A stretch of DNA of 64,000 nt from Clostridium weizhouense (GCF_019431045.1 NZ_JAHXPT010000017.1:1-64000), one strand, 5' to 3'. Positions 26,452 to 36,068 are shown, numbered from the stretch's first letter. Made by a program: numbers and translations. Notes: generated from the sequence alone by a model not told the origin.

Positions 26452-26766
26452 ATGATTAGACCAATTGCAGTTGTAGTATCAAGTAATGCACGTTTAGATG
26501 AACAGAGAAGTCGAACAAGTGGTAATTTCTCTACGAAATGGTTTGGTAGTTGTAGTTCTATGGATGTTGAGGTCACAGTAGATGGTGTAATTGATAATGA
26601 AGTTACTTTTAGTATGGCAATAGATAATGGTGGTAGTGACGATACGATATTTAATGAAGTTAGAAATGGTTCTCGTTTAAAATATTATGACTCAAATGAT
26701 TTTTACATTTGTAATGTTTCTACAAGTCAGCGTAAAGAGTTTACAATTAAATTTCTTCCTGTTTAG
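26452..26766 (+). CDS. Small beta-rich protein B of the Cry locus (104 aa)
   Basis: The ATG at 26452 has AAGGAGG seven bases upstream; a TTG two codons earlier is less well placed. It is a paralogue of the preceding protein (SRTSGNFSTKWFGS, VEVTVDGVIDN, YDSNDFYICNV), roughly 40 percent identical by eye, with a different acidic loop (DNGGSDDTIFNEV). No export signal. Two tandem divergent copies suggest a hetero-oligomer or different targets. The transcript ends at a terminator near-identical to the one after the cry gene. Confidence 0.75.
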   Translation: MIRPIAVVVSSNARLDEQRSRTSGNFSTKWFGSCSSMDVEVTVDGVIDNEVTFSMAIDNGGSDDTIFNEVRNGSRLKYYDSNDFYICNVSTSQRKEFTIKFLPV

Positions 26767-26917
26767 ATTTATATAAAGCATTTGAAAGGAAAGAATCTTT
26801 AGAAACATATAATTAATTAAGAATAAAAAACTATAATGCATTAAAATTTATTTAAAAATAAATAGACTATGGATTATAAAAAATTTATAACTAATAATAA
26901 AACTTAATGATAATTTT

Positions 26918-26947
26918 AGGAGCTGCTTATATAGTAGCTCCTTTTTT
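26918..26947 (+). terminator. Terminator of the small-protein pair
   Basis: AGGAGCTGCTTATATAGTAGCTCCTTTTTT. The cry gene ends in almost the same hairpin (29343-29372), evidence that the two transcription units share ancestry. Confidence 0.9.
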
Positions 26948-26960
26948 AATGTTTTTAAAT

Positions 26961-27045
26961 TTTTGATATTAATATCTAATATTAATATTACATTTTAAAA
27001 TTTAACAGCGATACTATGGTTTAATATTTAAATATTAAATTAATA
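26961..27045. repeat. AATATTAAT-type array (possible ParB/RHH binding cluster)
   Basis: GATATTAATATCTAATATTA followed by more ATATTAAT/ATTTAATATT units. It resembles the arrays in front of parA (39.24 kb) and the RHH gene (40.12 kb). Confidence 0.5.
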
Positions 27046-27355
27046 CATATTAGGAAAGTCAGCAATTTACTTAAAGTACTATAATGAATATTTTATTTAA
27101 TCATCTAAAATGGATGATTAAATAAACACTAAACACATACTATTTGAAACTTTATAAAATAGACTATGTAAATAACAAAAATAATGGGTATTTCTAAAAA
27201 TATAATAGTAATATTAATTTTTATACCCTCATATTTATAATAACAGTTTATTAAAGTATATATTTTAATAAATTACCAAAAGAAAAAATGATATTGAATA
27301 TGATAATAACTTAAAATGCCATTTAAATATTTTTAAAAATAAAGGAGGAACAATA

Positions 27356-29266
27356 ATGGATTCAAATCAAAATAAAAATCAAATATTCAATAATTTACCA
27401 AATGATAAGGGTATTTTAAATAGTGATACCTTTGAAGATGATTCAGATGTTTTGATGAAAAATATTGATTATAAAGATTTTATGAATGAATTTGAAAGTA
27501 TTACCCCTTCTATTTCATTTGCTGCAATAGGAATTATCCTTAATCTTACTAAACAATATATATCTTATGTTAGGGAACCTTCTGCTAGGGGAGGAATAGG
27601 ATTGATAAGAGATCTTGTAAGTATAATAAGAAACCGTAATGTAGTAAATCTTACTATTGATCTTGTAAGAGATCTTATTTTAGAAGAATTAAATAATTAT
27701 ACAACACAGCAAGCAAATAGCAGAATGACTGCAATAAATAACAATCATGATCAATATCTTAATAATTTAGAACTTTATTTAAATAAGAATATGTCTGAAG
27801 CAGATTTTATCAGGGACTTAAGAAGCCATGAAGCTTCATTAAGATTTCAACTAGATTCTTTTTTCAGTTTACAAGGTTATGAGCTATTATTATTACCTAA
27901 CTTTGTGCAAGTTGCCTTATATCATTTAAAGGTATTACAAGATGGTATAATATATGGTGGAGTAAATTTAATCCCTCAGCCTTCAAATGAAGGTGCATTT
28001 GCTTTAAATCGACCTGCCAGTCGTAATTTTAAAGAAGCCCTTGATACTAGTATAAGTATTTATACTAATCATTGTACTAATTGGTATAATACTGGTTTAA
28101 ACAGGTTAAGAGGTTCAAGTAATGAAGATTGGACTAGATTTAATAATTATCGTACAGAAATGACCATAATGGTATTAGACTTTGTTGAATTATTCCCATT
28201 ATTTGATCCTATTAAATATCCAGGAGCAACAAATGTTGAATTATCTAGAATCCTTTATACAGAGCCAATGAGACTAGGAACTGTTCTTCATGGTTTTCAA
28301 CAGACTGAAAATTTCGTAACTTCTCCATCTAATAGAGCCGCTTTATTAAATAATATAGAAATTTTTACAGCTTATTATTTTCTTCCTAATAATACGTCTA
28401 GAGAGTATTGGTCTGGTAATATAAATACTCTAAGTAATGCTTCTTCATATTCTTATGGTTATAGGCATAATGATAGATTCCTTGGATCAACTAACTTTAA
28501 TACTAGAAATATTGATATTTTTAAAGTAGATATGACGACTCATGCAATTCATCAAACTCGTGCAAGTTATTGGGGAGTTCATAAGGCAGATTTTACTGGT
28601 ATAAATACACAAAATAATCAAAGAACAGTATTATTATATAATAGACCTAATGATTTTTATTGGTTTGATAGAGAATTTTTTTTACCAGGAGAATCATCAG
28701 AAGAACCAACTGTAAGTAATTATACTCATAAATTATTTCAAATAAAGACTACAATGCAAGAATGGAGAGATACACGTCATTCATTATTTTCACATGCATG
28801 GTTGCATAAAAGTTTTAATAGCCAAAATGTATTTAGAGAAGATCAAATCTCACAAATACCAGCTATAAAAACAAATAATGATAACATAGAACACCCTATA
28901 TTGCGAGTACACGGATATACTGGAGGGGATTTGATAAAATTAGATGATATGAATTCAAGCGTATCATATACATTAACACCAGCAAATCCAGAATCATTAA
29001 AGGCACATTTTATTATTCGTCTTCGCTATGCTAGTATGAGCGATAATGTTCAAATAGCTGTTAGTTTGGGAAGTACTAAAGTTCCACCAGTGAATGTTCA
29101 AAGGACCGTGAAGGATGAAGGCACATTAGAAAACCTTCGCTATGAAGATTTTGAATACGTTACATTTCTAGGTAGTTTTTTGATGAATTCTAACTTAAGT
29201 ATTATTAGAGACACACCTAACACAGAACTTGTAATTGATAAAATTGAATTGATTCCAGAACATTAA
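27356..29266 (+). CDS. Three-domain Cry-type delta-endotoxin (636 aa)
   Basis: Insecticidal pore-forming crystal-toxin family. Domain I helices occupy about 45-290, with conserved block 1 (LPNFVQVALYHLKVLQDGII, residues 180-199) and block 2 (W…RFNNYRTEMTIMVLDFVELF, about 259-280, then P.FD..KYP and ELSRILYTEP). Domain II covers about 300-480, domain III about 490-636 with HFIIRLRYAS and the closing VIDKIELIPEH. The length matches the short 65-75 kDa Cry class without a C-terminal crystallisation tail. There is no signal peptide, so release would need lysis or crystal/spore formation. GGAGGAACA precedes the start. Cry toxins are known from Paraclostridium (Cry16, Cry17) but are rare in clostridia. 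Confidence 0.93.
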   Translation: MDSNQNKNQIFNNLPNDKGILNSDTFEDDSDVLMKNIDYKDFMNEFESITPSISFAAIGIILNLTKQYISYVREPSARGGIGLIRDLVSIIRNRNVVNLTIDLVRDLILEELNNYTTQQANSRMTAINNNHDQYLNNLELYLNKNMSEADFIRDLRSHEASLRFQLDSFFSLQGYELLLLPNFVQVALYHLKVLQDGIIYGGVNLIPQPSNEGAFALNRPASRNFKEALDTSISIYTNHCTNWYNTGLNRLRGSSNEDWTRFNNYRTEMTIMVLDFVELFPLFDPIKYPGATNVELSRILYTEPMRLGTVLHGFQQTENFVTSPSNRAALLNNIEIFTAYYFLPNNTSREYWSGNINTLSNASSYSYGYRHNDRFLGSTNFNTRNIDIFKVDMTTHAIHQTRASYWGVHKADFTGINTQNNQRTVLLYNRPNDFYWFDREFFLPGESSEEPTVSNYTHKLFQIKTTMQEWRDTRHSLFSHAWLHKSFNSQNVFREDQISQIPAIKTNNDNIEHPILRVHGYTGGDLIKLDDMNSSVSYTLTPANPESLKAHFIIRLRYASMSDNVQIAVSLGSTKVPPVNVQRTVKDEGTLENLRYEDFEYVTFLGSFLMNSNLSIIRDTPNTELVIDKIELIPEH

Positions 29267-29342
29267 TATTACTGAAAAAGATGATAATGGAGAAAAAAGT
29301 ATAAATAGAATGAATTAAGAATTTATTTTGTAGATAATTTTA

Positions 29343-29372
29343 GGAGCTACTTATATAGGAGCTCCTTTTTTG
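29343..29372 (+). terminator. Terminator of the cry gene
   Basis: AGGAGCTACTTATATAGGAGCTCCTTTTTT, 75 bases after the stop. Confidence 0.9.
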
Positions 29373-29400
29373 ATATATCAATATTCACTTAAAACATGTC

Positions 29401-30252
29401 CTAATTTTTATAAGCATCTGTACTTTTTTCAAAAATTGAAGGATCTATATTTTTATCAATATTAATTTCATTTGTCTCCATTGACATTAATGTGTTATTA
29501 TCCTTATCTAAAAAATCTAAATTTAAAATTATTCCAGTTTCTTTATCAACAATAATTTTAAATTTATTCTCTCCGCTTTTGCCTGTGAAACCTAACTTAC
29601 CATTAATTAATATTGATTTTCTATTTAGATAATCTATATCTCCTTCTATTTCCCAATTATCATAATTTTTTAAATATGACTGGATTTCTTGATTAAATAA
29701 TGTTATATTATCTTGAACTAAAAAATCACCATCACGTCTATCTATAAATTCACCATTTTTTTTATTATATCTATCTTTTGGTTTTAATTTTCTTATATTT
29801 TCATTCACTACATATTCAGTACCTTGAAAATCAGTATATAAATTTTTTATATTATCAAATTGTCTTTGTATATTATCTTTATATATTATTTCTTCATTTG
29901 TATTTCCATCATCTGATATTATACTTACATAAGATTTTTTGTTTTCTATGTCAGCACAATATTTTACAACTTCATTATACTTTGAGATTTTATCAGTGTA
30001 AGTATATTTACCTGTAACATTTTTGAAAAAATCTATACTATTTAAAATTTTATAATTGATTACTTCTTTTTCGCTCATGCTATTAAAAAAATCATCATTT
30101 ATAATGATACTATCAACATAACTTGGTAATTCAATATTATTATCTTTATTATCTGTTGTATTGATATATATTTTAGTAATAATAACTATGCTAACTAGTA
30201 AAGTTATCAATGCAATGAAAAATAATTTCTTATTTTTAACTATTTTAATCAT
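29401..30252 (-). CDS. Membrane-anchored LolA/RseB-like hypothetical protein (283 aa)
   Basis: GGGGAGGAC before the ATG. One N-terminal membrane segment (LFFIALITLLVSIVIITKIY) leads to an extracytoplasmic domain with repeated beta-strands (…NWEIEGDIDYLNRKSILING, KFKIIVDKETGIILNLDFLD). This pattern is shared with LolA- and RseB-like sensor or carrier proteins near sigma factors and ABC transporters. There is no lipobox Cys. Its start overlaps the stop of the membrane gene upstream by four bases, so they are co-translated. Function unknown. Confidence 0.65.
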   Translation of the reverse strand: MIKIVKNKKLFFIALITLLVSIVIITKIYINTTDNKDNNIELPSYVDSIIINDDFFNSMSEKEVINYKILNSIDFFKNVTGKYTYTDKISKYNEVVKYCADIENKKSYVSIISDDGNTNEEIIYKDNIQRQFDNIKNLYTDFQGTEYVVNENIRKLKPKDRYNKKNGEFIDRRDGDFLVQDNITLFNQEIQSYLKNYDNWEIEGDIDYLNRKSILINGKLGFTGKSGENKFKIIVDKETGIILNLDFLDKDNNTLMSMETNEINIDKNIDPSIFEKSTDAYKN

Positions 30253-30662
30253 GTCCTCCCCCTAAACTTACATACTTTCCATATAACTTTTGTTATTGTT
30301 ATACATAGTATTTTACTTGTCCAAAAATCTCGTCTGCTACATCTACTCATTAAATAAACGCCATTAACTTTTAAATCATCACTTACATATATTCCTACTA
30401 TGAATATTATTAAATTATTAATAAAAAACCAGATCATAGGAAAATCCAAATTATCAAAGTTATTCTCATAAGATATTCCTTTAAAGAATTCGAATATAAT
30501 TGTACTCATATTACAATCTTCTCTATTATTTAAGTTATTAATTAGACTAAAACTAATTATAGATATTATAAATATCACACCTAAATATTTAAAAACATTT
30601 TTCTTATAACTATATAAAATATCTCTTTTTAGTAAAGAGCCTATAACTTTTTTCTTACTCAT
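30249..30662 (-). CDS. ABC-2-like membrane protein, probably truncated (137 aa)
   Basis: A cytoplasmic basic start (MSKKKVIGSLLKRDILYSYK) and two membrane segments (LGVIFIISIISFSLI; MIWFFINNLIIFIVGIYV), then SRRDFWTSKI, which in ABC-2 permeases precedes the core membrane bundle. The protein stops soon after at KVCKFRGRT, far short of the usual 240-280 residues. Deletion of the middle and end of the gene is likely. Confidence 0.55.
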   Translation of the reverse strand: MSKKKVIGSLLKRDILYSYKKNVFKYLGVIFIISIISFSLINNLNNREDCNMSTIIFEFFKGISYENNFDNLDFPMIWFFINNLIIFIVGIYVSDDLKVNGVYLMSRCSRRDFWTSKILCITITKVIWKVCKFRGRT

Positions 30663-30666
30663 ATAT

Positions 30667-31096
30667 TTATTCCTCTAATTTTTTATTAATAAAATCTTTA
30701 TTTAAAATAAATTCTTTTCCTATAAAATAACAGGCAATAATTATAAACAATAAATATATATAATTTAATAAAATACTAACAGGATTTATCCAATTTTTTA
30801 AAACAATTGTCATTTGACTAGTTATTATAGAAAACTCACTTTGAGTTACATCAAAAAATAGAATAATACTTACTATTAAATATACATATATATTTGTTAA
30901 TTTTATTTTTAACACTGAAATAAACATCCCAATGCTACATGTACCCAAGAAAAAACCTATAAAAATTATTGGTAACATTTTATAGGTTAAAATTATATTA
31001 GATGTCTTCCTACCCAAAAAAAGTCTATTAATATAAATATATTGCAAATTAAAATCTCTAATTTTATCATGCTAATATCTTTTATTTTATATTTAA
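30667..31096 (-). pseudogene. ABC-2-like membrane protein, frameshifted
   Basis: A start codon at about 31096 (MRFIKEFKYKIKDISMIKLE) opens a frame that shifts near 31035 into INRLFLGRKTSNIILTYKML and three further membrane segments, ending FINKKLEE. Taken as one protein it would be about 143 residues. The intact part from a TTG at 31047 is 126 residues. It belongs to the same decaying leftward operon. Confidence 0.5.
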
Positions 31097-31101
31097 ATTC
31101 C

Positions 31102-31893
31102 TTAATAAATCTCATTTTTAGTCCCTCCAAGATAGAATAGAGACATGCTCACTATCATAATCCCAATGAATTCCAAAATTATAACTTTTATATCTTGTTT
31201 AATTGATAAATACAAAAATGAAAGTGGTGAATAAGAATGTTTATTAGTTATATCTAATAATATTCCTATAACATTACATAAAAGAAATGGTATAAATAAT
31301 ACTACAAACTTATTTTTTATAATAGTACTTACCCCTAATGATATAGATGCAAATGCTCCTGCATACATAAAATATATTACTAGCCACAAAGCTATATATA
31401 AAATTGGATATGTATAAAAAAGTGCTGGGAATAATCCTCCACATAATATAGTTTGTTTTCCTAATATAGCATGTGTTGGTAAGCTTGGATAACTTAAAAT
31501 TAAAATAATAAAATTAATTATTAATGGAATTACAAAGCCCAAACCTCCAACAACAAAATTAGATAAAAATTTATACATTAAATATTTCTTTTTACTATAT
31601 CTAGTATGAATGCATTTTATAAATCCACTATTTATATCTTCCAAATATGAATCTGAATAACTTAAAACACTTAAAATTGGAAAAATTAATATCAATATGT
31701 TTGAAATTGAATTTAAATTAAAAAAAATGAAATTATCATAAGAAGATATTTCATATGCTTTTATATAAGATTGAATAGAATATGATTCTGTTTTCATTAA
31801 AATGGAACTTAAAATACAAGCTACTGTTCCTATAAAAAGTGCTATTTTAAAAGAAATTCTTGAAAAACCTCTTTTAACTTCCTGAAAAAACAT
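31102..31893 (-). CDS. ABC-2-type membrane protein (263 aa)
   Basis: A good start (AAAGGGGGATAAA ATG). Six membrane segments, a cytoplasmic start MFFQEVKRGFSRISFKIALF, and the loop DSYLEDINSGFIKCIHTRYS followed by KKYLMYKF, typical of the membrane subunits of multi-gene ABC-2 systems. No ATPase gene is nearby. With the shortened and shifted genes downstream, the operon looks like an orphaned remnant. Confidence 0.7.
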   Translation of the reverse strand: MFFQEVKRGFSRISFKIALFIGTVACILSSILMKTESYSIQSYIKAYEISSYDNFIFFNLNSISNILILIFPILSVLSYSDSYLEDINSGFIKCIHTRYSKKKYLMYKFLSNFVVGGLGFVIPLIINFIILILSYPSLPTHAILGKQTILCGGLFPALFYTYPILYIALWLVIYFMYAGAFASISLGVSTIIKNKFVVLFIPFLLCNVIGILLDITNKHSYSPLSFLYLSIKQDIKVIILEFIGIMIVSMSLFYLGGTKNEIY

Positions 31894-31921
31894 TTTATCC
31901 CCCTTTTCATATTATTAAATT

Positions 31922-31950
31922 GGGAAAATCCTATGGATTTTCCCTTATTT
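31922..31950. terminator. Hairpin upstream of membrane operon
   Basis: GGGAAAATCC-TAT-GGATTTTCCC followed by TTATTTTTT on the + strand. Confidence 0.55.
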
Positions 31951-32264
31951 TTTACATGAATTTTTATGATTTTAAATTAATGATAATTACCTACAATTAC
32001 ATATTTACACAACATCCAAACTATGTAAATACATATTTCTCTAAATGACAAAAATTAGATATTAAAAGCAAATATTTCTATATAGACTTTATTTTTTCAA
32101 ATTATGATTAGAACAATATAAAAAGTCAACTTCAAAAGAAAAAACTTTAAATAATAATTTAGGTGATGAAAGATTGGTTATTTTTTTTCATAAACTTCAC
32201 CTCTAACCAATACTATATTTACAAATATATGGTTATTTTATTATATACATTTATATATGTCTAA

Positions 32265-32410
32265 TTAAAATTGATAATGTAGGATCAAATCACCGTGTGA
32301 TTTCTAAAATATATACTTTTAAGAAAGCCTGTGGCTTTCAACCATAATTGTGCATTGTCAACTGTCAACTGTAAATTGTCCATTGAAACATGGCATAGCC
32401 ACTTTTTCTA
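32265..32410 (-). repeat. MITE-like repeat, copy B
   Basis: Reverse-orientation copy of the 23.52-kb element: CACAATTATGGTTGAAAGCC on the minus strand, inner GAAATCAC…GTGATTTG hairpin, and TGGCATAGCCACTTTTT at the end. It abuts the parA-leader fragment, where a cassette junction also lies. Confidence 0.75.
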
Positions 32411-32416
32411 TTATAA

Positions 32417-32624
32417 TATCAATATCTAATATTAATATTATATTTTAAAATTTAATAACAATATTATAATTTAATATTAAATTATAATTTTAAATATAAA
32501 TATTTAATAAAGAGGTGAAATATAAATGCATGGTATTATATCTATAATCAATGTCAAAGGTGGAGTAGGAAAGACTACAGTATAAGAGATACTGAATTTT
32601 TAGAAAGACATTTAAGATAAAATA
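32417..32624 (+). pseudogene. parA leader and 5' fragment 1, fused to an AAA-ATPase fragment
   Basis: An AATATTAAT array, GAGGTGAAATATAA and the ATG at 32526 begin as the true parA, running [18 protein letters not shown]. The match stops at ACTACAG. The next 35 bases (ATAAGAGATACTGAATTTTT…) belong instead to the coding sequence of the 18.2-kb ATPase (about 19450). A recombination junction with a short ACAG homology. Confidence 0.85.
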
Positions 32625-32726
32625 ATTTATTATGTGAAGTATTATATAAATTATGCATTGGCCATAATAAATAGTATAATAAATATATATTTTAAAGCTA
32701 TAAACATTTAATTACTGGAGGGAAAC

Positions 32727-33191
32727 ATGGAAAAGAATATGGAATTATTTCATGGTAGTGCTATGGTGGTAGAAAAACCTAAAGTATTAATTAGTGGATT
32801 TTATAAAGATTTTGGATTTGGTTTTTATTGTACAAATATTGAGAAACAAGCTAAAAGGTGGGCTTTAGTTAAAAAATCAAACCATATTGTTAATAGATAT
32901 ACTTATATTGCAAATAGTGAACTAACTGTACTTAAATTTGAAAAAATGACAGATCAGTGGTTAGATTTTGTTGTTTCGTGCAGAAGGGGAATTGCTCATA
33001 GTTATGATTTAGTAGAAGGTCCAATGGCAGATGATACAATTTGGGATTATATAGAAGATTATATAGAAGGAAACATTACAAAAGAAGCTTTTTGGATATT
33101 GGTAAAATTTAAATATCCAACACATCAAATAGTTTTTTGTAATGATAAAGCATTAGAAACATTAAAATATGAAGGGAGTTATTCTTTATGA
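32727..33191 (+). CDS. DUF3990-type toxin candidate (154 aa)
   Basis: GGAGGGAAAC before the ATG. The pattern LFHGSAMVV, YKDFGFGFYCTNIEKQAKRW, LDFVVSCRRG and EGPMADDTIW is that of DUF3990, a family with an ADP-ribosyltransferase-like look (HG…, FG.GFY.T) that usually occurs as the toxin half of two-gene cassettes. It overlaps the next gene by 4 bases, typical of toxin-antitoxin pairs. The target is not known. The usual partner, DUF3791, is not next to it. Confidence 0.75.
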   Translation: MEKNMELFHGSAMVVEKPKVLISGFYKDFGFGFYCTNIEKQAKRWALVKKSNHIVNRYTYIANSELTVLKFEKMTDQWLDFVVSCRRGIAHSYDLVEGPMADDTIWDYIEDYIEGNITKEAFWILVKFKYPTHQIVFCNDKALETLKYEGSYSL

Positions 33192-33661
33192 TGAATGTAT
33201 TTTTTAAAGATGAAGAAATCACGGAAAATGATTTATATTTTATGTGCTATATAATTGAAAGAATATCAAGAACGCTACATACAAGAAATAAAGAGGTGGT
33301 TAATGCAATTGGATATGATGAGCTTGCAAAGAAAATTAGTGTTGCAAGTGTTCTCCACTGTGAAAATCCACTAAAGGTAGTAGATGATTGGATTCAAGAA
33401 TATAACTTAAAAAAAGGTGACTTTAATATATTAGATGTAGACAAAGAATTGGTTGAAAAAGTTCCATCAGAAACTCAAATGGGAAAAGTATATAAAAGAC
33501 TAATAGTAAATACATTAGAACCAAATGAAGATTATATTCATGGTTTAATAAGAGTATATAATTCTGAAATTTGTGAGTTCATTGATAATTATAATTCTAG
33601 TGCATATTATGAACCATTACCTACAATTATTAGAGCTTATTATAATTCATCATTTAATTAA
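33188..33661 (+). CDS. Partner of the DUF3990 protein (157 aa)
   Basis: Overlaps the toxin stop (ATGATG) and has GGGAG upstream. It is acidic, helical, without membrane segments (…ITENDLYFMCYIIERISRTL, then EVVNAIGYDELAKKIS). Not DUF3791. Judging by the overlap it is the neutralising or accessory partner. A terminator follows. Confidence 0.6.
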   Translation: MMNVFFKDEEITENDLYFMCYIIERISRTLHTRNKEVVNAIGYDELAKKISVASVLHCENPLKVVDDWIQEYNLKKGDFNILDVDKELVEKVPSETQMGKVYKRLIVNTLEPNEDYIHGLIRVYNSEICEFIDNYNSSAYYEPLPTIIRAYYNSSFN

Positions 33662-33706
33662 AAAATAAATTATAGTTATTCATTGTATAAATAATTGTTT
33701 TTAATA

Positions 33707-33730
33707 ATGGTAGCAGTCTATTCTTAGGCT

Positions 33731-33740
<10 letters not shown>
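33707..33740 (+). terminator. Terminator of DUF3990 cassette
   Basis: TAGCAGTCTA-TTCT-TAGGCTGCTATTTTTTA. The region after parA-adjacent ORF 39101 ends in a hairpin with the same CTATTTTTTATTATAATATT junction. Confidence 0.8.
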
Positions 33741-34030
<290 letters not shown>

Positions 34031-34074
34031 TAACATTATTCTATAATTTAATTTTCTATAAGATATTCTTAAAT

Positions 34075-34800
34075 TTATCTATGCTCTAAAGTTTCCATAT
34101 ATTCAATTAAATCGCTAACATTTGTATAAGGATTACTTTTAACAAAACTTTCAGCATTGATTTTTAAATATTCATTTTCAGCATTAGGTAATATTTTATC
34201 TAAACTTTCATGATGCTTTTTTAGCTTTTTAGAATTACTTATTGCAGTTGTCAGATTATCTTTTAGTTCACTATAAACATTTTTATTTTTATCATAATTA
34301 CTAATATATTTATCTAATCTTTTCTTGACATCATCATAGTTTTTTAGATTAGCAGTAGTATATTCAAAATGTAGAAGATACCAAAGTTCAAAACAAGGAT
34401 TTGATATTCCAAGTCGTATTTTATTTTTGCTTGATAGTGTTTTAGCCTTTTGTATTTCATTTATTTTACTTTGCATTGCATTATTATTGTTATAATTTAT
34501 ATCAACATCAAATACGCACCAAACTCTATCACCGTCTTCTTCATTTATATCATAATCTTTCTCTTTAATTTCAATAGCTTTTTTAACTAAGTTTTCGGGA
34601 TCTGTAGCCTTACCCTTATTTTTACCTTTTGAATTTTTATCAGCAATTCTAACATCTACTTTAGTATACTTTGAATTAAAATTATCAAGATATATTGTTT
34701 CAGTATCTTTACCTTCGCATATGATTACTATTGTAGGATTTAACTTTCTTTTTTTCCTAAGTTGTTCTCTTGGCTTTTCAGCACTTCTTTTTAATCCCAT
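34075..34800 (-). CDS. RloB-like protein (AbiLii-type defence partner)
   Basis: About 241 residues from the ATG at 34800, which has AGGTGA upstream and overlaps the ATPase gene by 10 bases. PTIVIICEGKDTETIYLDNF is the signature start of RloB-family proteins and forms a TOPRIM-like acidic site (E in CEGKDTE, later VWCVFDVDIN). SNPCFELWYLLHF is also diagnostic. RloB proteins pair with RloA-type ATPases in anti-phage systems of the AbiL class, in which the pair aborts infection. Confidence 0.88.
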   Translation of the reverse strand: MGLKRSAEKPREQLRKKRKLNPTIVIICEGKDTETIYLDNFNSKYTKVDVRIADKNSKGKNKGKATDPENLVKKAIEIKEKDYDINEEDGDRVWCVFDVDINYNNNNAMQSKINEIQKAKTLSSKNKIRLGISNPCFELWYLLHFEYTTANLKNYDDVKKRLDKYISNYDKNKNVYSELKDNLTTAISNSKKLKKHHESLDKILPNAENEYLKINAESFVKSNPYTNVSDLIEYMETLEHR

Positions 34801-36068
34801 TGCCAATCACCTTTTAATACTGGAATAGCACCATACTTTCCTTGAAGGTATCCTTTTTCTATACTTACATTCTTTCTTACTCCTCTAAAGTCATATAAAG
34901 AATATAAGTCAGTGCTTTTATCTTCTTTCTTTTCAGTAAACCAAACCTGATCACGTCTTAAAAGATCTGAATCAAGAAGATTAGTATCATGAGTTGAGAA
35001 TATTAATTGTGCATTATTTTTATTAATCTCAGGATCTAAAAACATTTGTATAAGTTTTTTTACTAAAAGTGTATGAAGTCTAATATCAAGCTCATCAATT
35101 ACAATTGTATATCCATTTAATAATGCATCAACCCAAGGACCTAAAAGTCCAAAAAACTTTTGTGTTCCATCTGATTCTTCATTTAAATCAAATTTATAAT
35201 TTATAATATTTCCACTTTCATCTTCAATGCTATGAATCATTTTAATGTCTAAAACATCACGATCTTGTATTTTATTTAATATTTCAGCTTTAGCATCATC
35301 AGGGATTACGTTATATAAATCTGAACTTAATATGTCTTGTGCTTTTCTTAACTTTATATCTACATTATCTATACCTACATCTGCAAGCTTTATATATTTT
35401 TTTACAAGTACATTAATTTTTTCATCATTATGCATTTTTGATCCAGTATATCCTTCCAATTTATCATGATTAATAAAAATATTTAAATAGTTACTAAGCC
35501 ATTCAAATGGAATTTTTGCTTTCTCATATTCCCATAAACTTTCTGTTGCAATAAATAATTTATTTTTTGAATGAAATTTATTTTTTAATTCTGTCTGACG
35601 TTCTACATCAATTGTAAATGTATATTCATCTTTTTTCCTATCAAAGATAGTACTTTGTCTACCGTTTGGATAGTAATATAAATATTCTTCAATAACTTCT
35701 TCTTCAGTTACAGAAAAACCATAAAGGTATTTTATATTTTTATGAATAAATATTATCTGAAATTCGCTAGGCTCATCTATACAATTTCTATCAAGCTTAA
35801 AAGCATTTCTTGGTATTTTACGCCCTTGTTGCATTTCATGAGATTTGTTTATAAACCATGAAAAGAATTTTAATGCCTTTAATACATTACTTTTACCAGA
35901 AGCATTGGCGCCATATATAACAACTGATTTTAAAGCGTTTTTAATTTTTTTTCCATCTTCATAAGGTAAAAGATTATCTTCAAATGAAGAATCTTTAGAT
36001 GCTACCATACTTAAAGTTACTTCATCTTTTATAGATAAAAAGTTTTTTACCGTAAATTCTAATATCAT
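34791..36068 (-). CDS. RloA-like AAA15/21 ATPase (AbiLi-type)
   Basis: SMC/OLD-type ATPase of 425 residues: an N-terminal strand motif MILEFTVKNFLSIKDEVTLS, Walker A VIYGANASGKSN (about 50-61), signature-like FDLNEESDGTQKFFGLLG, Walker B GYTIVIDELD and ELDIRLHT, and a switch region LIFSTHDTNLL. GGAGGATTCAA precedes the start. It forms a two-gene operon with the RloB-like protein. Family knowledge: such pairs are phage-defence modules in which the ATPase senses and the RloB partner acts. Confidence 0.88.
   Translation of the reverse strand: MILEFTVKNFLSIKDEVTLSMVASKDSSFEDNLLPYEDGKKIKNALKSVVIYGANASGKSNVLKALKFFSWFINKSHEMQQGRKIPRNAFKLDRNCIDEPSEFQIIFIHKNIKYLYGFSVTEEEVIEEYLYYYPNGRQSTIFDRKKDEYTFTIDVERQTELKNKFHSKNKLFIATESLWEYEKAKIPFEWLSNYLNIFINHDKLEGYTGSKMHNDEKINVLVKKYIKLADVGIDNVDIKLRKAQDILSSDLYNVIPDDAKAEILNKIQDRDVLDIKMIHSIEDESGNIINYKFDLNEESDGTQKFFGLLGPWVDALLNGYTIVIDELDIRLHTLLVKKLIQMFLDPEINKNNAQLIFSTHDTNLLDSDLLRRDQVWFTEKKEDKSTDLYSLYDFRGVRKNVSIEKGYLQGKYGAIPVLKGDWQWD

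Noticed and set aside
26101..26766. Identity as aegerolysin-type partners of Cry16/17 operons
   Set aside because: Position fits, but the sequence does not show the aegerolysin pattern and the proteins are about 30 residues shorter.
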